Assembly: GCA_001600635.1 (NCBI GenBank)
Contig: BCKL01000007.1
Location: forward strand, 86,303 to 150,302
DNA from: Leucosporidium creatinivorum
Taxonomy: Eukaryota; Basidiomycota; Microbotryomycetes; Leucosporidiales; Leucosporidiaceae
Reading direction: 5' to 3'
Length of the DNA stretch: 64,000 nucleotides
A program made the position numbers and the translations under genes. Below are positions 1 through 10,263 of the stretch, in pieces. The notes beneath the pieces were generated by a model that saw only the letters and a list, made by a program, of their open reading frames with translations, was not told the DNA's origin and searched no databases. Each line of letters opens with the position of its first letter. Position 1 is the stretch's first letter.

Positions 1-1531
1 GGAACGGCACTCAGACGTCGAGCGGTCTCTTCCCTTCGGCGACGGACGTCAACTCGACCTCGACTCTCTCCGGCAACGCTACCGAGACGTCGACGAGCCT
101 CTTCCCTTCCTCGTCCGGCCTCAACTCCACCTCGACCGACAGCGGGAACGCCACCGAGACGTCGACAGACCTGCCCAGCTCCTCAGCTCTCGACTCGGCC
201 AGCTCGGCTCTGCCCTCGTCGTCGGCCAACGACACTTCGAGCGCCATCCCTACATCTTCGGGGGCAGTCAACTCGACTAGCTCAGCCCTCCCCTCCTCGG
301 CTCTCCCGTCCTCCACCGGTCTCAACTTGGCTTCGGCCCTGCCTTCTTCGACCGGCGTCAGCTCTACCATGTCGAGCACGAGCAGCACGGTGTCTTCCAA
401 CGCCTCGACTGCTACTTCCAGGTAAGTCTTCGAGTCCTCATACCATCACGCCGCTCGGCTCACCTCCTTGCGCTTGCAGCACCCTCAACGCCTCCCAATC
501 ACGCGCATCGGCCAGTTCAGCCAGTTCAGCCTCGAAGGCGTCGGCCAGCAGCGTCTCGGCAGCAAGCGCATCCTCGTCTCGCGCAGCCGCTAGCTCACAA
601 TCGCTGGCATCAGCGTCAGCATCCAAGGCGAGCGTCTCGGCGGCAAAGGCCAGTTCCAGCTCAGCTTCGCTCGCCAGTGTGAGCTCCGCCTCGGCAGCAA
701 GTGTGGCCAGCGTATCGGCTTCGAAGGCTAGCGTATCGGCTGCGTCGGTTTCGAGTGCCTCGGTAGCTTCAGCGTCGCGAGCTAGGTGAGTCCGAGCTTC
801 TTCTGATTCTCACTCTCCCCTTCGCCGAGCTGACCCTCTTGTTTCTCTTTAGCGTCGCATCCGCTTCTAGTGCCAGCGTCGCAGCCGCCAAGACTACATC
901 CATGGTCACCGTCACCCGCTCCACTTCTCAGGCGAGCCAAACTTCCGCTGGCATGGCCACAGCAGCACCCCAAGCCACTTCGGTCAACATTGCAGCACTC
1001 GGCACCGCGACGGCTTCCTCCTTCCGCGCCTCATCTCCTCCCTCTGGCGTGAACGATGGCAACGTTGGCGGCCTTTCGCTCCTCGGCCTCGGCTCGGCGT
1101 CGCAAGAATGGTCCACCGGTAGCGCCGCAACGCCTGCCTGGGTGCAGATCAACTTTAACCAGCTCGTGAGTTCCTTTGAGACCTCCTTCACTTCGTCTGT
1201 AGCCTGAACTGACCTCGGCTTTCGCCTCTCGCAGTACCTCATGAAGACCGTCTACCTCTACGCCCCCGTCAACACCCTCAACACCATCACTGGAGGTACC
1301 CTCACCCTCTCGGACGGCTCCTCCTTCCCCGTGGGCTCGGTCTCGAGCTCTGGAACCGCCGTCTCCCTCGGCAGCTCGGGCAAGACGATCAGCTGGCTTC
1401 GGTTCACCATCACCAAAACCGGTCTACTCACTTCCGCGATCGGTCTCGCCGAGATCAGAGCCTACAACAACGTCGCCAAGACCTCTTGTAGCCTTCTCGA
1501 CCTCTCGTGTTTGATCAGCGCCGTCTTGTAG
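1..1531 (+). CDS. Ser/Thr/Ala-rich surface protein with C-terminal discoidin-like (DUF7402-type) domain, 5' partial
   Basis: The 5' end lies outside the window; the first complete codon starts at base 3. Exons are 1-421, 480-785, 853-1165 and 1235-1531, each junction with GT-AG ends and matching phase. The visible N-terminal part is a low-complexity stalk: first degenerate repeats around SGNATETST with N-glycosylation sequons (NAT, NST), then a long run of Ala/Ser pairs. The last about 160 residues form a compact domain (GTATASSF, then EWSTGS, WVQINF, VYLYAPVN, LTLSDGSSFPVG and GLAEIRAYN) that resembles the discoidin/F5-8C-like DUF7402 family. Such proteins are usually extracellular or wall-attached and bind glycans; that role is inferred here. 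The stalk is typical of O-mannosylated wall proteins. No GPI signal follows the domain. The family call rests on pattern memory only. Confidence 0.72.
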
Positions 1532-1989
1532 GCAGCTTAGCGCCCTTCTCCGTTCTCCTTTCGCACTTTAGCATCATGTAGCCCCCCTTATTCACTACAT
1601 CGAGTAGAACTGTAGCTTTTTAGAGTCATTCCGCAATTGTCGTTCATTCAGACCTTTTGCGCGAGTGGAGAGGAAGAGAAAGCGGAGAGTTCGGCGATGC
1701 GCTCGGTCGTTTTGTGAGAGCGGCTGAAGGACAGTTGGGCATGTATTATCGAGCTTGCTCTTCCAAAACGTGTTCTCTAATTCATTCTGCGAGGGTCTGG
1801 TGAGCTCTCAGGTCACCTGAAGACGGCGCAACCTCTCCGGAGCCGAGCCCGCCTTTCGGCGAGCGAGTTCGGCTGTGACGAGCATGCAGAGGCGGGAGAA
1901 AGCTTGCTCTCGCTATACATCGTATCACTGCTGCATGAGGACCTTCCCGGGATGCATTGCTGTCTATTTATACGCCTACGCTTCTACCT
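1532..1989. other. Intergenic, convergent gene ends
   Basis: The 458 bp separate two genes that end towards each other and probably hold both 3' UTRs. I see no open frame with coding character, no RNA gene and no clear repeat here. Confidence 0.6.
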
Positions 1990-3756
1990 CTAGTTCGCGA
2001 TTTGAGCGTCCTTGAACATCCTCGTATGTGCGCGCTCATATTGGACCGGTACAGCGACCGACACGCCAAGCTCCTGCGCCCAATCGAAGACGAGGTCGGC
2101 GTTGCGGAGGAACTCGCGAGCGACGCTGATCTGCACAGGAGGAAGGAGAGACGTCAGCGCCGAGCTCGAGCCGAGTCGAGGGACGGAGAACGCACGATAT
2201 CGGCCTTGCCCTCTTGCAAGATCTGCTCAGCCTGCTTGCCGTTGGTGATGAGTCCGACAGCCGAGATGGGGATGCGGTTCTCGTCGGTGAGGGACGCCCT
2301 GAGCTGCTCGGCAAACGGCACCTTCGGAGGGGAAAGGGGGATCAGCTTGCTGTTCTCTTCGAGCTGAGGAAGTAGGAAACTACGCACCTGGTATCCAGGA
2401 CCGAGCTTGATCCTCTGCTTGGGGTCGTTTCCGCTCGACGAGGCGTCGAGAAGGGCGACTCCACGCTTGACCGCTTCGGCCAAATATTGCTTCGATTGCT
2501 CGATGCCCCAGGAGATGTACTCTCCAGCCTCGTTGGTCTCACCGTCGGGAGAGTTGTCGCTGGCTGAGATCCTAACGAACACTGGCTTCGAAGCGGAGAG
2601 GGTCGAACGAGTGATGTCGATAACCTCCATGGCGAGGCGAAGGCGATTCTCGAGGCTGCCGCCGTACTTGTCGGTGCGCTTGTTGGAGATGGGCGAGAGG
2701 AACTCGTGGAGCTGTTCAATGAAATGGGTCAGCATCGGAGGGGGAGAGAAGACAAAGAGAGAAGACGGACGAGGTAGCCGTGCGCCGAGTGAATCTCGAC
2801 GACGTCCACTCCAGCTTCGTCAGCCCTCTTGACCGCGGCCTTCCAGGCTTCCTTGAACTCTTCAATGTCCTCCAGGGTCATAGCCTTCGGACTGGGGAAT
2901 CCGTCGCTGTATGAAAGCGCCGAGGGTCCCCAGACATTGTCGGTCCATCCTCCCTCCTCGCCGTTGGTAGCGATGTGGGTGTTGGCGGGAGGCTTGGTGG
3001 GAGACATGTTGAGCCAGGGAGCTACCGTAGAGGCCTTACGGCCGGCATGCGCCAACTGAATCCCGCAGCGAGCGCCGTTGGCCTTGATAAAGTCGAAGAT
3101 GGGCCTCCAAGCGTCGCGCTGCTCGTCGTTCCAGATTCCAGGGCATTGAGGAGTGATGCGACCGTTCTGTAGTGCAAGATAGATCAGCTCCGGAGCGCCG
3201 AGATGAACGAAAAAGGACTCACGGGAAGGACAGCGGTCGCTTCGGCGATGACGAGGGATGCTCCGCGAGTAGCAAAGCCTCCGAGGTGAACGAAGTGCCA
3301 GGGAGTCGGCTTGCCTTCGTTGGCACTGTACTGGCACATCGGCGCGACTTGAATGCGATTCTTGAAGAGGAGTCCGCCGATTTCGATGGGCTGAAAGAGA
3401 AGGGGGAGCTGCTCGTTGTGGGGGAAGAGCTTGCTGGAGAAGGCTGTACCAGGCGACGGGCTGGTCTCCGGGATGTAGAAGGGTGCATTTGGTACGCCCT
3501 TGTTGACGAGAGCCGGAGGAGGAGAAGCAGGCGAGATGGATCCCATGGTGGAAGCTGTGGAGAAGGTGCGGGTTGGAGTGGTGCCGGAGAGATACAGACG
3601 GTGGGCGAGCTGGGTGCGGAGCAGAGATGGGCTAGAGATGTGCAGACTGCGGGCGAACTGTTCGAGACGAATGGCGGCGATGTGGTAGGAGCGAAGGAGT
3701 CGACCTCGCGGATTCCCTCGCTGAAGTGCTGTGCTGAGTGAGCTGCCGGCAAGCAT
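1990..3756 (-). CDS. NADH:flavin oxidoreductase, Old Yellow Enzyme family (YqjM-like class)
   Basis: An FMN-dependent ene-reductase that would reduce activated C=C bonds with NAD(P)H. Pieces of the OYE barrel lie in order over at least five exons: LFQPIEIGGLLFKNRI and VAPMCQYSA at the start of the barrel, HLGGFATRGASL, IQLAHAGRKAS, then VEIHSAHGYL (the substrate-binding His-x-x-His pair), SNKRTDKYGGSLENR, VFVRISA, and finally ISVAREFLRNADL in the last exon (acceptor just after a CTGAC branch near 2150). The MCQYSA and HAGRK motifs point to the thermophilic-like YqjM class rather than yeast Oye2. The chosen ATG at 3754-3756 adds about 70 residues rich in Arg, Ser and Leu that look like a mitochondrial presequence; a second in-frame ATG at 3546 would remove it. 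Convergent with the surface protein gene on the left; downstream of Mdj1 on the same strand. Confidence 0.9.
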
Positions 3757-3965
3757 CCGAGCTCGGTATATGCACCCTCCGGATGAGACTTAGCGAGCGA
3801 GCAACCGAGGTACCCTTACACCGAAGCAGAACAAGAATAGCGCACAAGTTGGACCGAGCTTCGCGCCTCCTCTTCGCCTCACCTCTGCCGAGGTAGCCTT
3901 GAGAGCGGGGAGCTGTAGCATCAGATTGTGTATTCCGTTCCTCACTACAAGTTCTATGATCAGAA

Positions 3966-6157
3966 TCACTTCTTCTCCTTCTTCATCTCCTCCTCCAGCT
4001 TCTCCTTGGCCTCCTCGACCTTCTCCTCCAACTTGTGCTTGACCTCCTCGACCTTCTCCTTTCCCGCTGCTCGACGAAAGGCCGTCAGCCTCTTTCCTCA
4101 CTTCTTCTTGGGCAGCCAACGACGGATACCTTGCCACAGATCGTCCAGAGTCGAGTGCTTCTCCGCCATGGGCTCGGCCGAGGGCTGCTCCTCGGTTGCT
4201 GAGGCAGTGGGCTCGGGTGATGGTGGAGGAGGAGAGGCGGTCTTGGTCGACTTCTTGGGAGGAGCAGAGTCGGTGGGCTCGGAGGGACGGGTCGAGGTGA
4301 TGTCCTCGTCCATCGTTGACCACCAGGCCGGCTTGCTCGAAGCTGTGAGCGAGACGAAAAAGTCAGCGAGAGCTACAAGAATCGAGGAAAACTACAACGC
4401 ACCCTCGTCCCGTGGAGGAGGCGCCGACTGGGATTCGAAGCCGGGCGACGCTGGTGTTGGTGAAGGAGGAGTCGAGGGAGGAGTGTCGGGCTGACTGGGC
4501 TTCGAGGCGGAAGGAGCGTAGGCCGATGAGCCGGGGAACTCGGTTTCCGAGACGAACTGCTGGAGGATGCGCTTTTGAGCTGGCGAGAGAGCCCTGTATC
4601 AAAGAAGTAGAGTCAGCGCGGAAGAGCGAGCGAGCGAGGAGAAGGACGAACCTCGGGATGGAGATGTTGAAGCGAACGACCAGATCTCCAAACTCCTCCC
4701 GATACAGCTTCTTGATACCGCGACCGCGAAGGACCATCTCCTCGCCGGGCTGGGTACCATTGGGGACCTTGACCTCGACGTCCTTGTCGAGAGTAGCGAC
4801 CCTAGCCCGACCTCCGAGAATGGCGGTGTAGAAGGGCACAGCGACGTCTTGGTAGAGGTTGGTACCCTGCCTCGTGAACGTCTTCGAAGGCGAAACGTTC
4901 ACGCGAACGAAAAGGTCGCCCGTCCTTCCCTTTCCGCCGATGGGAGCGTCGCCTTCCTCGGGGATGCGAATCTTCATGCCCTCATCGACGCCAGGAGGGA
5001 TCTTAACCTCGACCTGCTTGCGCTCCCGCACCTTTCCTACACCATTGCAGGTGCCGCAGTTGCTGCCCTCGGGCGCGACCTCTCCGCTCCCAGCGCAGGC
5101 GTTGCAGGTCGAAGCCATCTGGAAGCCGCTTTGGATGGTGAAGGTGCGAGTGCCGGATCCTCCGCAGGTTCGGCAAGTCGTCTTTTTGGCTCCAGGCTTC
5201 AAGCCACTGCCGGAGCAGGGCTTGCAGTCGACGACGGGCGAGACGTTGACGGTCCTCGTCGTTCCCTTGGCGGCGTCGAGGAAGGGGAGGGTGATGGAGA
5301 CTTCGATGTTGTCGCCAACGTGCTGGCCTTGACCAGGACGAGCGGATCCGCCTCGTGCACGACCGCCAAAGGCGCCAAAGAGGGACTCGAAGATGTCCGA
5401 TCCTTGAGCCGAGCCTGCTCCTCCTCCGCCGAAGAAGTCGCCGAACCCAGCGCCGCCGAACGACGACGAGGCGCGAGCGTAAGCGTCCGAGTCGAAGCCT
5501 TGCTGCTGGGATGCAGCGCCGAAGCGGTCAAAGTCGGCGCGCTTCTTGTCGTCCGAGAGAGTCTGAGGGCGGGAGAGACCGAGTGAGTCGCGGAAAGCGA
5601 AAGCTGCAGAGCTGTGGGACGTACATCGTAGGCCTCCTGAATCTCCACAAACTTCTCCTTTGCTCCTTTATCCTTGTTGGAGTCAGGGTGGAACTTTTTG
5701 GCGAGCTAGAAACGAGAGACGGAACGTGAGGGAACGTCAACAAGGGCGACTTCTAGCTCTGTAGCGAGCTGAGAGCTCACCTGGTAATAGCTCTTCTTGA
5801 TCTCCGAGGTCGAAGCATCCTTGCCTACGCCGAGAACGCCATACGGATCCCTCGCCAGCTGCCGGGGCGTCGAATGGAAGCTTCTCTAAAAAAGGCCGCA
5901 AAGCGGCGACGTCAGTAACGTCCTACAGACCGAGCTGGGGAAGCAAGAGAGCAGCGCACCTCTCCTACACGCTGACTAGACCGCTCAGCCGAGCTGGAAG
6001 CGCCCGAGTTCCAAAGCGACGGAGCCGAGCGACGACGAGGTGAGGGTCGAGACGAAGCGAGAGTGGAAGCTGCACGGGCTAGCGGTGTAGCGGAGCCTGT
6101 AGGCCTACAGAGGCATGTCGGAGATGCCAGCAGCGAGATCAGAGGCGGTCGAGCCAT
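3966..6157 (-). CDS. MDJ1: Mitochondrial type I DnaJ/Hsp40 co-chaperone Mdj1
   Basis: Partner of mitochondrial Hsp70 in matrix protein folding. Exon 1 from ATG 6157 encodes an Arg/Ser-rich presequence (MARPPLISLLASP...). The next exons give the J domain (DPYGVLGVGKDAS, then the HPD loop in KKFHPDSNKDKG), a Gly/Phe-rich stretch near 5350-5480, and four zinc-binding CxxCxGxG repeats (CKPCSGSG, CRTCGGSG, CNACAGSG, CGTCNGVG). The substrate-binding C-terminal domains follow. The gene end is ambiguous. Reading through gives a stop at 4098 after RRWLPKKK. An intron at 4067-4129 (GTATCC donor, CTGAC branch, CAG) instead joins DDLWQ to a Lys/Glu-rich helix of about 30 residues ending at 3966. I prefer the spliced form because the tail has strong coding character. 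An upstream TTG at 6220 is not a credible start. Confidence 0.9.
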
Positions 6158-6389
6158 AGCAAACGAAACGGGCAGGAGGCAACCAGCCGGCCAGCTTCGC
6201 ACCCAAGTCGTCCAGTTCAAGTCGAAGGTCGAACGGCTGATCCTCTCTTATACTCCTGCACTTCACTCGTCGCATCGTCAGCAGCTTCGTGCAACTCTAC
6301 AGAACCGCGCTCTAGCTCCTACTGCACCTCAACAGTCCTACAGCCCTCTCCGCAACAGTCGAACCACCCGCCCCCGCTTCGCTCCTCGA

Positions 6390-7378
6390 ATGGCCGGTTC
6401 TGCACAATCAAAGCAGTTGCAGCAAGCTACGCATCGCTCACCAAAGTGGATCACGGCTTGGTTTGTGCTCTCGTCGATCGTAGTAGCATGGGATACAGGG
6501 TTCATGCTCTCCCGTCCTCACTCGTTCAAGGGAGGCGCGTGGCATTGGATTTGGTGGTGGGTAGCTTCTCCTAGTATATGCCAGCGACGTATCAGCTCAC
6601 CAATCATCTTCGCAGGCCGTACGCGCTTTACGAGAGTGCGTTTCTCCCCTCGACCGGCCATCTCGGCGCCCTTCTCGGCGCCGGCGCTCAGCTCGGCGCT
6701 CACGTTCGCTGACGTGTTGGCCTACAGAGACCGACGTGATCTACTCGCCTGAATACTACGCTTCAGGCGGCGGCTTTGGATCAGCCCAGTCCATCTTGAA
6801 CATCTTCGAAAGCATGCTCAACATTGCGTACGTCTACCTCGCGAGCCGGAGGAGCCCCGTCTCCATCCTGGCTGGCTTTGTTGGGGTGTTGTTCACCTTC
6901 TGGAAGGTGTGTTATTTGAATTCTCGTGCTCCGAGCTGTACTGACTCGCCCTCCGCCTCCCCACCCGCCTTGACCTCGCACTCCGCTTCCCCCTGCCTGC
7001 CTCGATCTCCCGCCCCATCTTGTTGCTGCACCTCGCGCCTCTACCACAGACCGTCCTCTACTGGCTCCAAGATCAGCAATGCGGGTGGTGCTACACGTGA
7101 GCTTGCTTCTCTGAACCCTCCCAATTCCGCCGAGCTCATCCTAAACCCCCTCCACAGCGGCCAGAACTCTCGAGCCAACTGGTGGCTCCTCTTCGCCATC
7201 CCCAACAGCCTGTGGATCATCGTTCCGTGAGTAGTGAAGGTCACTGGAGCAGAGGCTGGAGCGCAAGAACAGCGGCTGACCCTCTCGGCGCTCATTTTGC
7301 AGCGGAATCATCGCCGTCATTTTTGGTCGAGAGCTCGCTACCGGTCTTCGTGCTGGAGCCAAGGCCAAGGTGCTGTAG
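6390..7378 (+). CDS. Multi-pass membrane protein of the EXPERA/emopamil-binding-like type
   Basis: Starts at ATG 6390 and ends at TAG 7376-7378, with exons 6390-6556, 6616-6635 (only 20 nt) and 6728 onward, then further exons to the stop. The protein has about four hydrophobic segments (WITAWFVLSSIVVAWDTG, IFESMLNIAYVYLAS, SILAGFVGVLFTFWK, WWLLFAIPNSLWIIVP). The assembled WIWWPYALYE and TDVIYSPEYY stretches match what I remember of a fungal family related to EXPERA (sterol isomerase/TMEM97-like) domain proteins, where a short first helix is followed by a conserved W-x-PY-x-LY segment. I see no catalytic His/Glu set that would prove sterol isomerase activity, so the biochemical role is unknown. 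It diverges from Mdj1, with which it shares a 230 bp promoter region. Confidence 0.6.
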
Positions 7379-7848
7379 TCGTAACGATATTGCTGGGCTC
7401 AGCAGAAAGAGAGGGAGAGGGAGGGACCTCGGCCGAGGCCTGGGTGGGATCTCGGGCGGCTCTGCAGTCGGGACCGTGGTGGAGGTGGTCCGAGTCTATG
7501 CATCAAGCTTGCTGTAGTAATACCAGCTCTCGGACGGCCAGACATGTCGCTTCAAAAAGGACCAGCGAGCGCAAGGCGAGCGCCGAGATAAAAGGGGCTC
7601 GTCTGCTCAGACTCGCCGCGTGCACCTGCAGAAGAACAAAGCGGCTACAGTGAATAGTCTGCATTGCTGTAGCGTACCCTTCGAGCAATCACTATCACTT
7701 CGAAAGCGACTCACTCGACGCGCAAGCTGCTTCGCGCTCTTCTACCTTCTTCCACTGCCTCGTCTCGCTTTCGACACTACAAACTCGCCTACACCTCTTA
7801 GGACCCCTCTTAGCACCTCACCCAGCACCACAGAACAACCTACAGACA
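7379..7848. other. Intergenic, presumed promoter and 5' UTR of DDI1
   Basis: 470 bp without coding signal. The last 100 bp before ATG 7849 are rich in C and T (tracts around 7740-7770 and 7790-7835), as is common for fungal core promoters and leaders. No clear TATA box. Confidence 0.5.
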
Positions 7849-9687
7849 ATGCGTTTGACCGTAGCCACCGAGGAAGGCTCGACGTTCAACATCGACGTCG
7901 ACCCGGGGATGGAGTTGGAGAATGTGGCAGCGTTGCTCGAGGCAGAGGTATGTACAGAGCTACAGCCGAGTCTGCAGGCTGTTCAGCGGCTCAACGGGCA
8001 CGGGAAGAGCGCTGACGCCTCTCACCTCGCCAGACGGGGATTCCTCCTAACGATCAGCTGCTCTTCGCTTCGGGCAAGCAGCTGACAGGGCATAAGGAGA
8101 CGCTCGCTGTAGGTCGATGCTGCACGGCTCGCTCTGGAACTCGAAAGAGGAAGCTGACTCCGCCTCTCGCTTGCGCCCAGTCTCAAGACGTCAAGGAGGA
8201 TGATGTGCTGCTGCTTCGTCGAGGCTCAGATGCTACTGGATCTAATGTTGCTGGAAGGTGAGCTGCTGCTGTGCCCAGCTGTCGAGGCAAGCTGACCCTA
8301 ACGCTCGCGCCCCGCCGCGCAGGGATGTCGACGCGGAGAGCGAAACTATGCGGCGACAGGTGCTTGGAAACCCTCAGCTGATGGCTCAGCTACGACAGGT
8401 GAGCCTTCAATAACATCCTCTGCTCTTCCAAACTCCCCCTAACCTCCCGACCGCCGCACAGTCCCAACCCGAGCTCGCCGCCGCCGCTCAGAACGACCCC
8501 TCCCGCTTCCGCGAACTCCTCAAGCACCTCTCCGACATGCAACAATCAGCCAAGCTGCAACAGCAACACGAGGCCGAGCTGCTAAATGCCGATCCTTACA
8601 ACATTGAGGCTCAGCGCAAGATCGAGGAGGCTATTCGGCAGGAGGCAGTGCTGGAGAACATGGAGAGCGCGATGGAGAATATGCCGGAAGCGTTTGGGAG
8701 CGTGCATATGCTGTATGTTGATACCGAGGTGAATGGGCAGAAGGTCAAGGCGTTCGTTGATTCCGGAGCTCAGGCCACGATTAGTGAGTTCGGTTCTCTC
8801 CCTTCTTCGCTCTGTCGGTCGATGCTGATCTCGCCTTCTCTCCATAGTGTCACCCGACTGCGCCGAGCGTTGTGGTATCATGCGTCTCCTCGACACTCGC
8901 TTCGCTGGAATGGCCCGCGGAGTCGGAACGGCCAAGATTCTCGGTCGAGTGCACAGCGCTCAGATCAAGATGGGCAAGGATCTCTTCCTTCAGTGCAGCT
9001 TCACCATCATGGAGGTGAGTCTTTGACTTCTCTCGCGAGCTTCTCGCTCGTCTAGTTGTCGAACTTGGCCGCTGACTGCTCTCTTGCCTACTCCTCCTCT
9101 CTTCGCATCTCACAGGGCAAGGATGTCGAGCTGCTTTTCGGTCTCGACATGCTCAAGCGTCATCAAGCTACTATTGACCTCGCCAAGGACGCCCTCATCA
9201 TTCAAGGCCGCGAGATTCGCTTCCTCGCCGAGCATGAGCTGCCGAAGAACTTTAGGGAGGAGGAGATGGAGTTGGACGAGTGAGTGCTGCCTAGTGGCAA
9301 GCCGCGTTGGCTAGCCGATCTGACAATGCTCTCCCGTACAGGCAAGGCAACCCCATCCCACCACCACAAGCTCCCGTCGGCGCCTCCTCGACTCCAGCTC
9401 CAGCAGCCTCCACCAGCGGCTCCAGCTCCAACCCCTTCCCCGGCGCCGGTCACTCCCTTTCTACCTCCACCACCTCTACTGCCCAATCACCATCAACAGC
9501 AGCCTCCTCTTCCACCGCCGCCCCCTCGTCAGCAGCAGCAGCCACCGGCGACTCTCGACACCCCGAAGCGTCGATACTGAATCTCGTTGCTCTCGGAGTG
9601 AACAAGGACGAGGCGCTCAAATTGCTGGACGCGACAGGAGGGAATGTCGAGATGGCGGCGAGCTTGCTCTTCAGCTCGCAGTTCTGA
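7849..9687 (+). CDS. DDI1: DNA damage-inducible protein 1, ubiquitin shuttle with aspartic protease-like domain
   Basis: Ddi1 carries ubiquitylated clients to the proteasome and holds a retropepsin-fold domain. All three expected domains appear in order. An N-terminal ubiquitin-like fold ([18 protein letters not shown], then [12 protein letters not shown]) is spread over the first exons. A helical linker follows ([19 protein letters not shown]). The protease domain has the catalytic FVDSGAQAT motif, then [29 protein letters not shown] and [18 protein letters not shown] Pro/Ser/Thr/Gln-rich spacer leads to a C-terminal UBA domain ([19 protein letters not shown]). ATG 7849 is the first one and gives the canonical start of the UBL. 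The active Asp and the surrounding DSGA are intact, so protease function is plausible. This is an ordinary host gene. Confidence 0.95.
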
Positions 9688-10263
9688 GAGACTGGGAGGC
9701 GGGATGAGGAGCCGCTGAACGAGCTGGATGAGGAGGAGGAGGAGGCGTGACGCGCTTTTGCTTTGGCTTCTGGTGGTAGAATACGATGTAAACCCTGCGA
9801 TCTTTGCCGCAGAACACGAGGTGCAGAAGGGAGAACAATAGCGAGTCGCTTGAGCGAAGCGAATCCGGCGATTGTGCGAAGGGAGGGGATGAAGGTGAAC
9901 AAAGGAGGTTGGAAACGATGGATGACGATCTCTGGTAATTCGATGGCCAAACGGGCTTGCAACTGGGCTTTGCCATGCAGCTTGGTGCATCTCGAACCCA
10001 GCGAAGCTAAGGCCGAGATGCCCGAGTCCCCTCCTCGAACTTTCGCAGCCGAAGCTGCTTTTCCTCCGCCTGATCACTTGCGCTCTTCGATACTCGCCTA
10101 CAACAGACTCCAGCAACACCTAGCGTTCTACAGCAGCACCAGCCTCCAGCTCAGCCAACCCCGCCCCATTGCCTTCTCATCGCCGCGCGCCAGCCACGCC
10201 TCTCTCGCTCTCATCTTGCGGCCAGGCCCCAGGCCAGCTCGTCGCTCGCCTACAGCTACCAAG
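9688..10263. other. Intergenic between DDI1 and the hydrolase-fold gene
   Basis: 576 bp. The first part should be the DDI1 3' UTR; the rest, including C-rich sequence from about 10080 on, is probably the promoter and leader of the next gene. Nothing else seen. Confidence 0.5.

Noticed and set aside
6158-6220. Longer N-terminus for Mdj1 from a TTG at 6220
   Set aside because: Fungal nuclear genes rarely use TTG starts, and ATG 6157 already gives a proper presequence.
8700-9283. Retropepsin-like domain as a sign of an old retroelement
   Set aside because: The domain sits between UBL and UBA domains with host introns, which identifies Ddi1, a normal host protein.
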